A stretch of 64,000 nucleotides of DNA from Phyto melanocephala (GCA_941918925.1 OW799233.1:152004845-152068844), one strand, 5' to 3'. Shown: positions 12,973-25,035, numbered from the stretch's first letter. Notes: a model not told the origin generated them from the letters alone. Made by a program: numbers and translations.

Positions 12973-14950
12973 TGTAATTAATTTATATTAATTGCATAGG
13001 AAGGAAAATAAAAAGTATGGCATCACATATAAATCATGCGACAGTCGTTCATTTTAAAATTCCTTGCGCAAGGAATAAACAGAAGACCTTATACAAATAA
13101 ATATATAGGTTTTATAATAACCTTTAATTGCTTTTAGACCTGAATTTTAAAAATTAGTATGTATTTGGTAACAACTGTTACATTTTCTTTGCTGACTATA
13201 TGTATGTATGTGTCATTAACTTTTATAAGCTTAGCGATAAAGTTTTAAAAAATTATTATCTCTGTTAACAGCATAAATATTTTAGTCCTATAAAAGTATT
13301 TTTTTTTTCAATTTATATTCTAACATATATGTACTAACAAATACACACACACGAGTAGGTAGTATGTATTAAGGAAAATATGTATTTCAGTATTTCAGTA
13401 AACATAAACATAAAGTATGTACATATACCCTCTTTAACACATTAAGTTTTTAGTTGCTTTTTTTTAAGTCTCGTTTTTAAGTTGAAAGTTAAAGTGAAAC
13501 ATATACACAAGCATTTACTTAGAAAAAAAAAAAAAAAAAAACAAAACAGTCCTTTAGTTAGTCGTATGCCAGCAAAAAAAGAAAATACAATCTACAAGAA
13601 TATGAAGAAGACACTAACTGTTATAAGCATTAAATGTAATTTCATTGATATTGCAAGCACGTTCACTGAAAGGCAACGTTGGCTGAATGTGAAATACAAA
13701 CACAAAATGTTAAACATGTTCGCCTGTGTGAATAACGGACTGAGCTTAGTTGCATGCTTGTAGAGCATCTTGTTAACATTTTCCATTACTGATACTTAAC
13801 ACACATATAAGCGAATTGGTTTTTACATATACAATGAATTATTGTAGTGTAACTAACCCTACATTTCAAAAGGTTCCAACGTATTCATTACGTATTACGT
13901 GAATGAGAAACAACATCCAGTATATCCATTGCAAAAAAATTCACACGTTAATCTTTTTTTATAAATCATATGCAGCGTATTCATAATTTGCACTTCCGAA
14001 ACGATTCAAAAATACAGCATAATTTTATTATTTTAGATATTATTCGTTTATATGTGTGGACTTAGTTACTGTGTTCTAAGACCCCATTTAAACTAAATAT
14101 TTTCCCAAGTGAACCAATGTATGACCAATTTGAACAATTGCTACTGCTGGGCTATGCTTGGCTAAATATTTGATTTTATTCTCTATGCAAAAATCTTTCT
14201 TTTTACAAATTTTAAATATTTTTTCTGTACAGTGGTTCATAGCAATTACAATTTTAAGAGTTCAAAAAAAAGAGAACACATTTATTGCTTGCAGTAACAA
14301 ACTAGCCAGTTGATCTCAATCTTTCGTAAATTTTTTAAATTAATTTTTTTAAATAATTTATTCAAATTTAATTTTCTAAATAAATAGCTTTTTGTTATAA
14401 AGTTCTATTGAAACCAAATTAAGCAAATGCGTATTTGCAAACCGTAGTGTCACCACAAACACAAACAATGCAATTCTCTCAGATTGCGAGAAAACCCCAT
14501 ATACAAAAACAAATTTAGTGGTATTGGTTTTGAGTTTTTCTTTAATGTTAAAGCTTTTAAAATATTTAACAAAATAGAAAACTATTTTGAAATAAAAGAA
14601 AAATTTTGATTAAATATTTCTAAAAAACTTATAAGAAAAGTTATTTATCAACACCTGTCTTTAATTTAAGATTATAAAACATTTTTCACAAAGAAAAATT
14701 CGAACTTATCAATCATTATCATTATCAATAAATATAACCTCCTCGAAAAATTCAAAAATAAAAAATAACATCAAATTTGAGTGCTGTCACCTTGAATGTT
14801 AAAATTTAGGGCCATTTTAATTTAATTTTCACTTTGGGTTTATTTTTCATTGAGGACATTTTTCATCAAGCTACAATTATTATTTCTTATTTGGGCCATG
14901 ATTGATTTGGGTATAATTTTTATTTTTTAAATTGTCGGCATTTTTTATTC
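12973..14950. other. AT-rich spacer with short simple repeats
   Basis: Holds small microsatellite tracts (acacacac near 13345, an A run at 13523-13541) but no transposon or gene that I recognise. Paired frames at 13482-13763 and 13592-13786 overlap antisense and have no known motif. Confidence 0.5.
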
Positions 14951-15275
14951 CGACCACCAACTAAATGGTGTGGGGTGTATTTATTTTGTCTTTCCGTTTG
15001 TAACAAATCGAAATCATAGAATGTTTATTTTCTGAATTCTGAATTCAGATTTTATTTTAGGACGAACTAGCTATGTACGTCCATCTATCCGTCTTTTGAA
15101 AGCACAAGGGAGTTGAAACAGAAAAAGCCAGGGATATTAAATTTTGTCAGAATATTTCTAGTACATCGGAAAAGTTTGAAATTAAAAATGCAGAGAGTTA
15201 TTGTTTTAAATGCAAAAGTAGGTCATAAAAAACTTGCTTGCTGGCGTCGAATAAGATGTGATTTTGCCTAACGCA
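14951..15275 (-). repeat. Family A dispersed repeat, 3'-end fragment
   Basis: On the minus strand it ends in the ACCATTTAGTTGGTGG-type terminus. It carries a decayed form of 'actagctatgtacgtccat' and the 'cgaataagatgtgattttg' segment in the same order as other copies. Substantially more diverged than the 56756-58627 copy. Confidence 0.7.
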
Positions 15276-15919
15276 ACGACGTAGAATATAATATTAAAAG
15301 TATATTAATTGACTTTATTTCACTAAATACTGCTCAAGTCCGTATATTACGAAAAGAATTCCATGTCAAAGAGTACAAAAATTCACATCACACAATATCT
15401 TTTTTAGCCTATTTAGAATTTCAAACGTTACAAAACCAACAAAATTATATTGCCAACACTGGAATTTCACAAATAAAGCTTCTGGATCGATATTATCAGA
15501 ACAGCGGAAAATGCAAGTGATACACCTTGTTTAATGCTCAACTCACATATAACACTTTTTCTAAATTTGTATATTTTTTTATGGACAACGATTTTGGTTT
15601 TGTAATTGAATGTGCATTATCAGAAATCACTTTCACATGTCTACTTCAACGCATAAATCTTGTTGTGCAAGGTCATTGTATCTGAAAGATTATTTTAAAA
15701 GACGCAACCTAGAAAATAATATTTTAAATTATTAGTATTTTAATTGAATAATGTGGTGTCACATATGTCAAGTTGTTAACTACATGCATATCGTCGTTGC
15801 TCTTACAAATTCAGTTATGTGTTTTTTACTGAATTTTTGAGGAGATCAAAAAAGCACTTTATTTTGTTTATTTACACTATTAAGCTTACGAATATTGAAA
15901 ATTTTTCTTTCAACCAATT
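15276..15919. other. AT-rich spacer, nothing recognised
   Basis: No feature recognised. Confidence 0.5.
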
Positions 15920-16262
15920 AAGATATCCCTAATCGGTTTGTTGGATAGATGTACGACCAATAAACCATCAAAATGGAGCAAGAAAAAATTTTTAAAAATT
16001 GTCGCATAACCGATTACGTTAGAGCAGCGAAGATATGTACATAACTATAACACACATGTATTCCTATATTTTAAAGTAAAATTCTTAAAAAAATTTTTTT
16101 GTAAATAAACTTTTTATTTTAATAAATAATTTGATTTTTATGTTATTGCTTATTTAATTTAAATCGGTTAACCGGTTATGTTTTTAATCCTTTATAGAAA
16201 CCGTTTTTTTTTTTAAATTCCAAAACCAGTTTTGAAAAAATTCGAATAAAAGATCTTCCTAA
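15920..16262. repeat. Decayed relative of the hAT-type MITE
   Basis: Contains 'aatcggttaaccggttatg' and 'ccaaaaccagttttgaaaa'. It ends 'gatcttcctaa', which resembles the 'gatcaccctag' end of the element at 10142-11202. Ends are not cleanly defined and no target duplication was found. Confidence 0.45.
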
Positions 16263-16604
16263 TACAAAGCTAAGATTTTGTCAGTGCGATTTTCTGGCTT
16301 TATAAACTTCAAAACAAAAAAGTAATATAACATGGCCACTTTGTCGCCATCTTCCCGAATAAGGCTCTTCCTTCGATTCAAGTGCATACACCAAATTAAT
16401 AATTACTTTAACTATATGGTTCATTGTGTTCCCCTTTATAAACGAAAGATTGAGAAGAATTGATTGCGTCGTAGATACAAATACAAAATTTTGGCAGAAT
16501 TGTAGAATATTTGTAGTTCCATTTTGAGACTAAATATATGAAAATAGAATTTTCGAATATATTTTAATAAAAAGAGATTATTCTACACAAAAATGGTGGT
16601 TTAT

Positions 16605-16646
16605 ATAATGAAAATTCGGCACAGCCGATCATAGTGCTCTTATATG
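16605..16646 (-). repeat. Family A terminal hairpin fragment
   Basis: Contains 'attcggcacagccgat' followed by 'catagtgctcttat', the reverse of the family's 5' end. Only the tip is recognisable. Confidence 0.7.
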
Positions 16647-16927
16647 TGCCTTTTTGGTTTGGTGCCATTTTGAATAGGGGATTTTTATATCGTTACTCCC
16701 TTATATTAGAGCCATTTTACATCGGGGCCATTTTATATCAAGGCCAGTTTTTAATGAATATTTCCTTTTTTTAAAAATTAGAAAATTTTAAAAGGTCTTA
16801 CACACTTTTTTAAATGGGGTTAAGAATCAAAAATTTGTAATGTCCTCAAAAAATACGAAAAGGGACCCAAAAATTTTGTGTAGTTGTCTTCTATATACAA
16901 CTTTTTAGACCTTTTTTTGAGGCCATT
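16647..16927. other. Spacer with repeated GCCATTTT words
   Basis: The word gccatttt occurs several times between 16662 and 16930, alternating with ggggatttt, 'catcgggg' and 'atcaagg' variants. This suggests a decayed short-period tandem repeat. Confidence 0.4.
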
Positions 16928-16941
16928 TTTCAGGGTGCCAT

Positions 16942-17404
16942 GAATCTCAGAACGTTCGGCAATGCAAGGGTGAGATAAACTCACATACAAATTTCGAACA
17001 TCTGGAGATAACAACAGGTCATACGGAGTTGAGAACCCGTCTAGCTTGCATGAGATTGTCCGAGAAAACAACATGTAGAGCATGCGAGGAAAAGGATGAG
17101 ACCTTGATACACTACCATTGTCATTGTCGTGCGTTTGGGCGTATTAGACACCAATACTTTACAGTGAATACTTTGCCGAACTTAGAATACCTGGGGAACC
17201 CGAACTGGAGATCCATAAGGACTTACATTGAGAGGACTGGGTTCTAGGACTAGTCCGATATTTATGGGAAATTATGATTATGGTTTTGTTTGGGAATTCC
17301 GTTTTTCAATTGGAGTGCACAGCATGCCAAGTAGGCATAAGTGTATACCTGTCGTGAATGTGGGCTTTTAGTGCCCTTTCTTTTCAACCTAACCTAACTT
17401 AACC
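16942..17404 (+). mobile_element. LINE 3' end, 5'-truncated, with target duplication
   Basis: The readable frame gives TGHTELRTRLACMRLSEK, then a cysteine/histidine motif (CRAC, later HYHCHC) and a C-terminus ending YIERTGF at 17245. This is the zinc-knuckle tail that follows RNase H in I/R1/LOA-type non-LTR retrotransposons. A 3' UTR follows, with a tail of aacctaacctaacttaacc. The insertion is flanked by tttcagggtgccat at 16928-16941 and 17405-17418, a perfect 14-bp direct repeat. The 5' part, including reverse transcriptase, was never copied in. Confidence 0.88.
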
Positions 17405-17422
17405 TTTCAGGGTGCCATAAAT

Positions 17423-18933
17423 AGACAGTTTGTGTAAAAAAAATTATGTAGGAGAATTTTTTTGAATATTTTTGTAAACGAGTTTCTTGTAAATAGACGA
17501 CTTATTAGCAATTTTCTTTAAGAGCCAGATTTTCCCGTATTTGCCCTCAAACAGGAAATCGTCAAAATCTTATGCAACAAAATTTTATTTAAATTTATTA
17601 CGATTGAAGACCATATATTCATTGACAACTATATATAAATAATGAATTTAAAAAAACCTTTGTAATAAATATTTATTAAATATTTTCTTTACGTATATTT
17701 TTTTAGTTATATAGAGCCCAAAAAAGAAATTCTAAAAATTTATGCAATAACTTTTCTGCCACATAATTAAAATTAAAATAAATTGCCAAAACGTACGTAA
17801 AGAGTCATGTCAAGGGTGTCAAGCATTTAATTTTTATAAGCCACAGCATAAACAATTTTCAAATTTATTATTTTAATTTAATATCTTCAAATTAAAGCAA
17901 AAGACTGAAATTTTTATTTACTCATAATAACAAGAGTATTTTATTTCAACGAAAAGAAATTTCCTTTATTCCACTCTTGCTTGAACAAAATTTTATGACA
18001 TGACAGAGGTTAAATACAAGCTTTTATAGGTTATAAGGATACCTTATTTTTGTTGTTGTTGTTTTATATGTTGGGGTCTTCTGTTTCATGAGTTTTTATT
18101 CTATTTAATCTATAATAGTTTTGAAATTGTATTTTACTGCTTAAATTTGATATTTGATGATTTGTTTATTTATTAGTTGAATAATTTTCTCTGCTTGAAT
18201 TTTCTTTGATTTTGCTTTGAAGATTATGGTTCTTTATTACAAAGTATTTGATGACAGCAGTTACTAAAATTTTACTAAGTAACTAACAGAGATAATAAAA
18301 CAGACCTTAGGAAATAATTTTGAACTACGACAAGGAAAGACAAAAACACATAAAGGATGCCACAAAATGATTAAATTTAAATTCCACAGCAAGTATTTTT
18401 TTAAATCATTAAGTATAGATAATGGGGTTATGTATGGATTAGAACAGAAGGCCAATGGCTTCCATGGTTTTGCTTCCCATACGTAATGCTTTGTTAAAAA
18501 TTAAAATTGTAGAATTTTGTTGATGCAGAAAAAAAAGAAAAACATGTTATTTTAGCAGTGAGTAAGGGAAAGTCATATTAAGCTGCTCCTGGCAGGAATA
18601 AAATATAAACAAAACAAACAGCAAAAATGAAAGTAAAGTTTATTTATTTATTTTTGTTTTATTTATTTATTTAAGTCTACGGATGAATTGCTTACATGCC
18701 CATAATACATAAAGGTAATAATAAATCACAACAAAATGTTTAAAGTGTAAATAAGAGAAAGTTTTTAAGAAAATATAATTTTAAGATTTAAAGAAGAAGT
18801 TACAAAACTAAAATGTCAAATAATATCTCTCTTTCTATTTAAACCAGAAGATGCAATTAAACTGTTAAAATGCTGACAAATTTTACGGAGAAAATAAAAG
18901 TGTGCATAAACTGTAGCATAATATTTAATATAA
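17423..18933. other. AT-rich spacer, nothing recognised
   Basis: Contains a TTG microsatellite near 18050 and a TTTA-rich tract near 18630-18675. No gene or transposon recognised. Confidence 0.5.
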
Positions 18934-20392
18934 AACAAGTAAGAGCACCATATTCGGCTGTGCCGAATCTTTTATACCCACCACTAATTTTCCGTTCTTT
19001 TATAGCTACGGTTTTTTCCCGAAAATTTTTGTTTTCCGGGAATGCTAGACTTATTTTTTAATATCCCGGGATCCCACCGCAAAGCAAATATAAAGTTTTT
19101 AATTAATAGAAAACTTTTTATTAAAAACCAAAAAATAGCTTATAATGTAAAAAAAAACACTTCGAAACTATCAAAATCTATAAAGAAACTTGAATTTAAA
19201 ATATAAATTGAGTAGAAATATTTTTTATCGAAAAAAATATTATTCTCTAAACACGAGATCAAATATGAGCACAAAAAAAATACACGTACTTCAGCTATCA
19301 GATCAAAAATAAAATCATTAAAATTCAATTTCAATATAAACCATATAAACGTCTGCTTTCGTATCGTAGCCACTTTTTTTATTTCCCGGGATTTCGAAAA
19401 ATAACCCCGAGAAATTGGGAAGATTAAATAGCTAAAATTCCCGGGAAATAACCCAATTTATAGCACAAAATGTATTTGTTTGTTATTAACATTAATCGCT
19501 ATGCAATAATCTCTTTATACTAAAATATGTATCACTTTCTTTGTATAACTTCGATATGCTTGTAAAATGTTTTTTCAAATTTAGTCTTTCAATGAAAGTG
19601 GGCGTTAAAGTAGGCGTGTTGAAGTTGTTTCTACTAATGAATGCAACTTAGATGTTTACAATATAGCCCTATATTATTCCAAAATCTTTATTCATAGAGA
19701 ACTAATATGAATTTGAGATCAACCGTTATATGGGAGGTAGGCGTTAAAGTGGGCGTATCACCGAAATTTTCCGGCTTAACAATGACATTGACTATAAGGA
19801 TATATTAAGCAAATTTCATCATCAGACCTCCAAATTGGTTGGTTTTATGAGCTTTTATATTTCGTTAACGTTATATGAGAGGTGGGCGTAAAAGAAAGAA
19901 CAAAGCATTTGACCAAAAAGTCAAAATTTCAGAATCGTGCATCGAATTCTGTTGCTTTTATGACGTTTTTGTTTTCAAATATACCGAAAAATACACTGTG
20001 CGGTATAAATTTTCGTACATTTTGACCGATAACTCCTTTCCTAATGCATAGATTTAGGGCAAAAATATTGTCTTTACCCAGGAAATATATATTCGAAGTT
20101 TCATGAGTCTACGTTAATGCGTTTGGACACAATTTTATTTTATTCTATGTTAGAAGGACACGGTTTTTTCGACCTTCTCTTTCTTTACGAGCTATAACTC
20201 ACTTCCGAATACTCCGATTAAGCCCATTTTCAATACCAAACAAACCTTGTATATAGGAAAGATTCTGGCAAAATTTGAGCCACCTAGCTTTTTCGGTCCG
20301 ACCTCTATCGTGCTTTCAACAGACGGACGGACATAGCTAGATCGTCATAAAATTATAAATTATACATACTTTTTGAGGTAATGTGTTAAAAA
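18934..20392 (+). repeat. Family A dispersed repeat, long copy with nested MITE
   Basis: Begins aacaagtaagagcacc, then the hairpin attcggctgtgccgaat and 'cttttatacccaccac'. After the nested insertion at 19007-19456 it continues with 'aatctctttatac' and several units containing gtgggcgttaaagtaggcg (near 19598, 19740, 19875). It ends with 'gacggacggacatagctag' at about 20330 and a decayed 3' terminus. Collinear with 56756-58627. No coding capacity. Confidence 0.88.
19007..19456. mobile_element. hAT-like MITE nested in family A
   Basis: A 450-bp insertion is flanked by a perfect 8-bp duplication, tttatagc (18999-19006 and 19457-19464). Its ends are related inverted repeats (tacggttttttcccg and cgggaaataacccaa). 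The interior has several cccggg-containing palindromes. The collinear family A copy near 56805-56850 has one similar word (tttaaagc) and no insertion, so it acts as an empty site. The frame at 19140-19373 (minus) is low-complexity and probably not a gene. Confidence 0.8.
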
Positions 20393-20640
20393 ATTAAAAA
20401 AGACTCAGCCCACGTTACCAATACTTCAAACTTTCTATAAAGAAAGAGTTAAAATTTTTTGAGGAAAGTGGTAAAAAAACTCAAAAAATCTTATGTATAT
20501 TTGTTAAATGCACTTTTAACTTTCGGTCGGTTCAACATCGATGTAATGTGAACAAGTGTTTTCTATAACAAGGCAATTTGTTCTACGTCGCTAAAAAAAA
20601 TTTACGCTATACTTTTTAATTATACATTGTATTTTCATGT

Positions 20641-20705
20641 TTTTGAAATTGAATTCTAATGATTTTATTTTTGATCTCATAGCTGAAGTATCTGTATTTT
20701 TCGTG
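20641..20705 (-). repeat. Fragment of the 19007-19456 MITE
   Basis: The stretch 'ttttatttttgatctcat' with 'agctgaagtatctgtattt' is the reverse complement of about 19280-19345 with few differences. It stops where the SINE begins, so the SINE may have inserted into or beside it. The preceding 20393-20640 shows nothing recognisable. Confidence 0.65.
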
Positions 20706-20904
20706 AGTGCCCCTGTAAACTAGTCAGTAAAGGACAAGTCAGTTGTTTGGGGGTTGCGGGTTCGATTCCCGCCGGAGACTCTGGCATTGCCTGCTTCTCT
20801 TTCTTTTCTATTCTAAATATTTCTATTCTTATTCTATTCCTCTCTCTATTAAGGCGTCACAATGGACCGTAATGGTTTCCGGGTGAAGGTGTGAGGGTAA
20901 CTTT
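20706..20904 (+). repeat. tRNA-derived SINE, unit 1
   Basis: The head has an A-box-like word (taaactagtcagtaaagg, near 20716) and a good RNA polymerase III B box, GGTTCGATTCC at 20759-20769, about 43 bp downstream. It lies within 'ttgcgggttcgattcccgcc', which would form a T-arm-like stem. A pyrimidine-rich body and a tail (cacaatggaccgtaatgg, then gtgaaggtgtgagg) follow. The tail resembles the 3' end of the LINE at 32601-33476. The same head recurs 199 bp later. Confidence 0.82.
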
Positions 20905-21015
20905 GCACCCCCTGTGGACTAGTCAGTACAGGACAAGTCAGTTGTTTGGGGATTGCGGGTTCGTTTCCCGCCGGAGACTCTGGAATGGGCTCACAATGGC
21001 TCGTAATGGCCCTCT
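20905..21015 (+). repeat. tRNA-derived SINE, unit 2 (shorter)
   Basis: Repeats the head with tggactagtcagtacagg (A-box-like) and GGTTCGTTTCC at 20958-20968, one base off the B-box consensus at the central A. After 'ggagactctgg' it goes almost directly to a short 'cacaatggctcgtaatgg' tail, lacking the pyrimidine-rich body of unit 1. The pair could be a dimeric SINE or two insertions. The 79-codon frame at 20891-21130 crosses this repeat and is a by-product. Confidence 0.8.
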
Positions 21016-21289
21016 TTATAATACCTATATTGTTCCTATCTGCTGCTTAGAAGTTAAAAAAAAACGTTTTTCGTTTGTAAATTATAGAAAAAGCACCGAA
21101 AATAGTTGTAATTTTGCGATTATATCTTAGTTAGTTTCAAACCGATTCTATAGTTTTTCTCAACAATAATTTAAAAAGGCTACAGTTTGTATTTTGGTGG
21201 CTCTAGTGTGCCGCAAATTTAATTATGAACTTTAGTAACTTGATATCTTTACAAGAAATATATATTTAAAAAGAAATATTTCTGCCTAT

Positions 21290-21600
21290 AACTTTGCCCT
21301 TTAGTTACTATTATTATGGAAAGTACTAAATGTATATATATATTCAGCTAGGGCTGAAAAATTTTGATTTTTGAGATAAAAATATAAGAAAGAACGGAGG
21401 CAGTCATGTTTATTTGTTCACATCTTAGAAAGTTCTTGGCCGATTGTGTTGGATTTCAATAGCGATTCATTCCCGGATATGTTCAAAAGATTGATACTAC
21501 ACATAGATCTATGTAGTACATGTGTGGGGGCTTCTTAAAAATGATTTTGACCAATAAATGGACAGACAATTGACCTCAATCGATTGATTTTTCAATTGAT
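21290..21600 (+). repeat. Family A (subfamily 1) internal fragment
   Basis: Shares 'ctgcctataactttgccc', 'cggaggcagtcatgttt', 'ggatttcaatagcgattcat' and 'acacatagatctatg' with the copy at 48124-49119 (its 48655-48930 part). Both termini are missing. Confidence 0.75.
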
Positions 21601-22586
21601 TTTTTATGCAAGTTGGTTCTACATCCAATTATCCATCTGCTGATAAACTATTATTGCGATTACTATTTGAGCTATGGAAATAACACTGTGTAAATTTTAT
21701 AGTATATAGCAGTGATATTTACGTTTTTATTTCTTTAAAAGTAATAAAAACGCTTTCCTGTAAAATTGTTGCATACGATAATTTCGCTCACAGAGTCGAT
21801 ATGCATGTAAAGGGTATAAGAATAACGATCCTAAATGACCACATTATGGAACATCCGACGATACATAAATGTTTTTTTTTTAAATACATTTTTGGACTTT
21901 GCGATCTGTAATCTATAATTCAAATAAAAATCAATCCATTTTAGCAGATGAGATAGATGCAAAACAAATTTTATATTATCTTAAAAGTTGATGTTGATGA
22001 TGAAAGTTCACACTGAAAAAGTAAGTTTTATCCCGACACCAGCCGAGTGATTTGCATTTTCAAAACCAGCTACGGCTTAATCACCAGCACTCTTTAATCG
22101 AAATGTTAGGTGTTGGATGTAAATATCATCTATTCAACTTACAAGTTCTAATTAAAAAGAAAACTTATATCAAACATCACATTTTTATTCATATTTAATG
22201 TCACAGTGAGTGAGAACGAAATTTACCACAACTTTTTTTGTTTTTATTATTCTTCACCGTTTAAAAAGCAAAGACAAAAAATGAAAAAAGGATTAACATT
22301 GATAATCAACTGTGAGATTTGTTAATAAATTATCATACAAAATATTCTTACAAAAGTTTATTACTAAAGCTTGTGTAAGCCTTTAAAAATTTTTATGAAT
22401 ATTGAAGAAATATCAGCAAAAATTTAAAATGAATAGAAACTTCAAACGGCTGTATAAAGGAAAACCTTTGAAACATTATTTATATACAAAATATATAAAA
22501 TAATACTTCACACAACTGTGACATGAAATCAACTGTACATGAAATATTTTTATAGAAAATAACGCGATAGCGATATGTTTAGTAAA
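21601..22586. other. AT-rich spacer holding one small dispersed repeat
   Basis: Nothing recognised apart from the repeat at 22018-22085, listed separately. Confidence 0.5.
22018..22085 (-). repeat. Small dispersed repeat, copy 1
   Basis: On the minus strand it reads 'gccgtagctggttttgaaa', then atgcaaatcactcggctgg and 'tgtcgggataaa'. A diverged copy in the other orientation is at 50828-50900. The class is unknown. Confidence 0.65.
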
Positions 22587-22877
22587 GCAGCTAAAACACG
22601 GTATGTTTTTTACATCTGACTTGTAAAATTCACTACTGCTAAAGACGTACATATCCTGTGTTAGCATTAAAACATTACTACTGTGGAACACATGTGCTAA
22701 GTCATCTGACAACATATCAATTAGAGCGTGCTCTAATTTGTTCTGACAAGTTACCTGACATCATAAGACACTCAGCGGTGCTTGAGTGTTAAACAATATT
22801 TTTGACAGACAGAGAAAATTACATGTGGATACTAATTTACCAAGTCAGATGTAACAAACATGCCAAGTATAAGCTGC
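22587..22877. mobile_element. MITE, copy 1 of an adjacent pair
   Basis: Ends are inverted: gcagctaaaacacggtatg then ttttttacatctgactt at the left, and aagtcagatgtaacaaac then atgccaagtataagctgc at the right. Internal words 'tgtgttagcattaaaacatt' and 'ttttgacagaca' match copy 2 at 22930-23250. The copies are clearly diverged. The minus-strand frame at 22476-22715 runs into it and is not a gene. Confidence 0.8.
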
Positions 22878-22929
22878 ATAACCGATCACTTTTCAAAATT
22901 TTTGCTTATCTTGATGTCTGTCTCCTTTA

Positions 22930-23250
22930 AGGCTATAATACACGGCATGTTTTTACATCTGACTTGAACAATTCTATACTGATAAATACTAACATGTCGT
23001 GTGTTACCTTTAAAACATTACTTCTGTTAAAAACATGTATTGAGACATCTGACAAAATTTCAATTAAAGCGCGTTTTATTATCTTCTGTCAAAACATGTG
23101 ACATCAGCCGTTGGCAGAAATCTCTGCTGCTGCAAAGCAGTCAGCGACGGTTGCCTGTAAAAGAACAATTTTGACAGACATGTAGATTTTCATAAGTCTC
23201 ACAAATTTTAAAGTCAGATGTAAAAAACAAGCCGTACATTATAATAGCCT
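22930..23250. mobile_element. MITE, copy 2 of an adjacent pair
   Basis: 321 bp with terminal inverted repeats of about 36 bp: aggctataatacacggcatg and ttttacatctgactt at the left, the complement at the right (aaagtcagatgtaaaaaa, gccgtacattataatagcct). Flanked by TTA at the left and TCA at the right, perhaps a decayed 3-bp TWA duplication of the PIF/Harbinger type. A small GC-rich hairpin-like core lies near 23105-23155 (ctgctgctgcaaagcagtcag). Confidence 0.85.
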
Positions 23251-23290
23251 TCACTGAACTCGATTAGTTCAAAAACAAAACAAAAACGTA

Positions 23291-24046
23291 AGTACCTTGA
23301 TACCTGGCTTAAGCTGGAGTTATATACCATCCGTTGATGCGTTGTTGCATTTGATAGTTTTATATACGTTTCTAAATTTAAGTTACACACATCGTGGTTT
23401 ATGCCTCAACTTTTTTGATTTGATCAGCTGTTGTGTTTATATTTTTATCGACGAAAAACCATTTTGGCAAATTGGAAAGTGAAATTGACATTTTAAATTT
23501 ATGGAATTTATTGAGCTACAAGGGCGTACGAAAAGCGAAAATAAAACGAGACGAGCAATAAGCATCAATAAGGTTCTCTCCATCAACAAAAAGAGATGAC
23601 ACTCTGCACATAACAGTTATCGATAAATAGAATAAAAATTTCGGTAATAAAAATATTGTTTTTAAAGTTAGTGTTTATATATTTTTTTCTTGAAAGTTGT
23701 TGTAAACTTTAATTCGAATGCTTTTTCTTATCTTAAAAATATTTTTTAAAACAAAAAACTAGAAAAAGTAAATACACAAACAGGTGTATCGATAATATGG
23801 AAAAAAAATATTATATGTCATCCATGTCTTTCAACAACAGCTGATATTTTTTCACCTTTTATGCGACGGATACAAAAGTAGAAATTAAACCTACTTTGCT
23901 GCGTTGATACGTATATGCATTCTTTGCGTTTTGCCGTGTAACTTGTCACATAGAATTACACTGATTCCACTTTTCGACAGATGCATAAAAAAGAACAATG
24001 GATAGAACTTATGGTATGTAGCTCCAGCTTTAACGTTCAAGGTACT
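23291..24046. mobile_element. Foldback element, 756 bp
   Basis: The left end is agtaccttga with, inside it, aagctggagttatataccat. The right end carries the complement, atggtatgtagctccagctt then tcaaggtact, giving an imperfect terminal inverted repeat of about 40 bp. No matching target duplication was found. Interior AT-rich without coding; the 61-codon frame at 23297-23482 begins in the repeat arm and is not convincing. Confidence 0.78.
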
Positions 24047-25020
24047 TTTTCATTGAAAGACAGTACCTTTTTTTCTATATCATTCTTATTTTATACAAGC
24101 AGTGCATATAAAACATAAAAAAGACGATGAATTGGGAATTTCTCAATCTTACGAAATTCCCCGGGATGTGGTAAATTAACAAATTCCTTGTTAATACTAA
24201 ACTTAACAGAGAAAAGGTAATCGATAAATTAATTTAAACATGTGTAAATTTTCACAGACTTTTAACAAAAAAATTTATTTTTAGTTTTCTATAAAAACTA
24301 GAAACTCAATAAAAACAAAAAAAAAGTTTTCGTATATAATATTTTTGTTTGAAAACAACCAAGGACAACAAGGGGTATAATAAATGTAATTAAAAATTCA
24401 TTCAATTTGCATGAAATTTAACATTATTTAGTTTTATATTTTTACTAATTTACATTGCTGGTTAAAGAATAAATATTTATATTGTTTGGAAAATTTAGTT
24501 TTTAATTAAATAAAATATTTTATAGTTTGCGACAAAACCACCACAATTAATTAAACTAATAAACACACACAAACATACATATTTCACAAATATATAGAAT
24601 TTAATAAAATATATTAGATTGGTTTCTCTTTTTGTTTTTATTTATTTTTTGCAGCCATATTAATGAATAGAAATAAATAAATTAAAGAACACCACAACTG
24701 CACAAACCAGCCAATATAAATAAATAAAAATAATTTAAATTTTTTCACGTATACTGTTCAGGATTTCAAAATTTCTAAAAATTTGTTAAATATTATAAAC
24801 AAAATTTTTTTTCGAAATTTGCATTATAAATAACACTCTTTGGTTAAACAAAGCCACATTAAAACAAACAAAATGCTTGACTGTGTGTATGTGACTTAAG
24901 TTTATTACTTTTATTATGGCCAAATTAGAATTAAAATTTAAGCCAAATATAAACAAAAACAAATTTAGAAAATGTAAAAGAAAGTGAGGATCATGAAGAA
25001 GTAAAAACACTACATCTGAC
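24047..25020. other. AT-rich spacer, nothing firmly recognised
   Basis: A short patch near 24128-24175 (gaattgggaatttctc, ttccccggga) resembles the CCCGGG palindrome words of the MITE at 19007-19456 or the Harbinger ends, but is too short to assign. Confidence 0.45.
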
Positions 25021-25035
25021 TAACCCGAAGTACTT

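Noticed and set aside
20706..20985. Functional tRNA genes
   Set aside because: The B boxes are good, but the regions do not fold into a cloverleaf with a clear anticodon arm and acceptor stem, they are tandem, and they carry LINE-like tails; SINE heads fit better.
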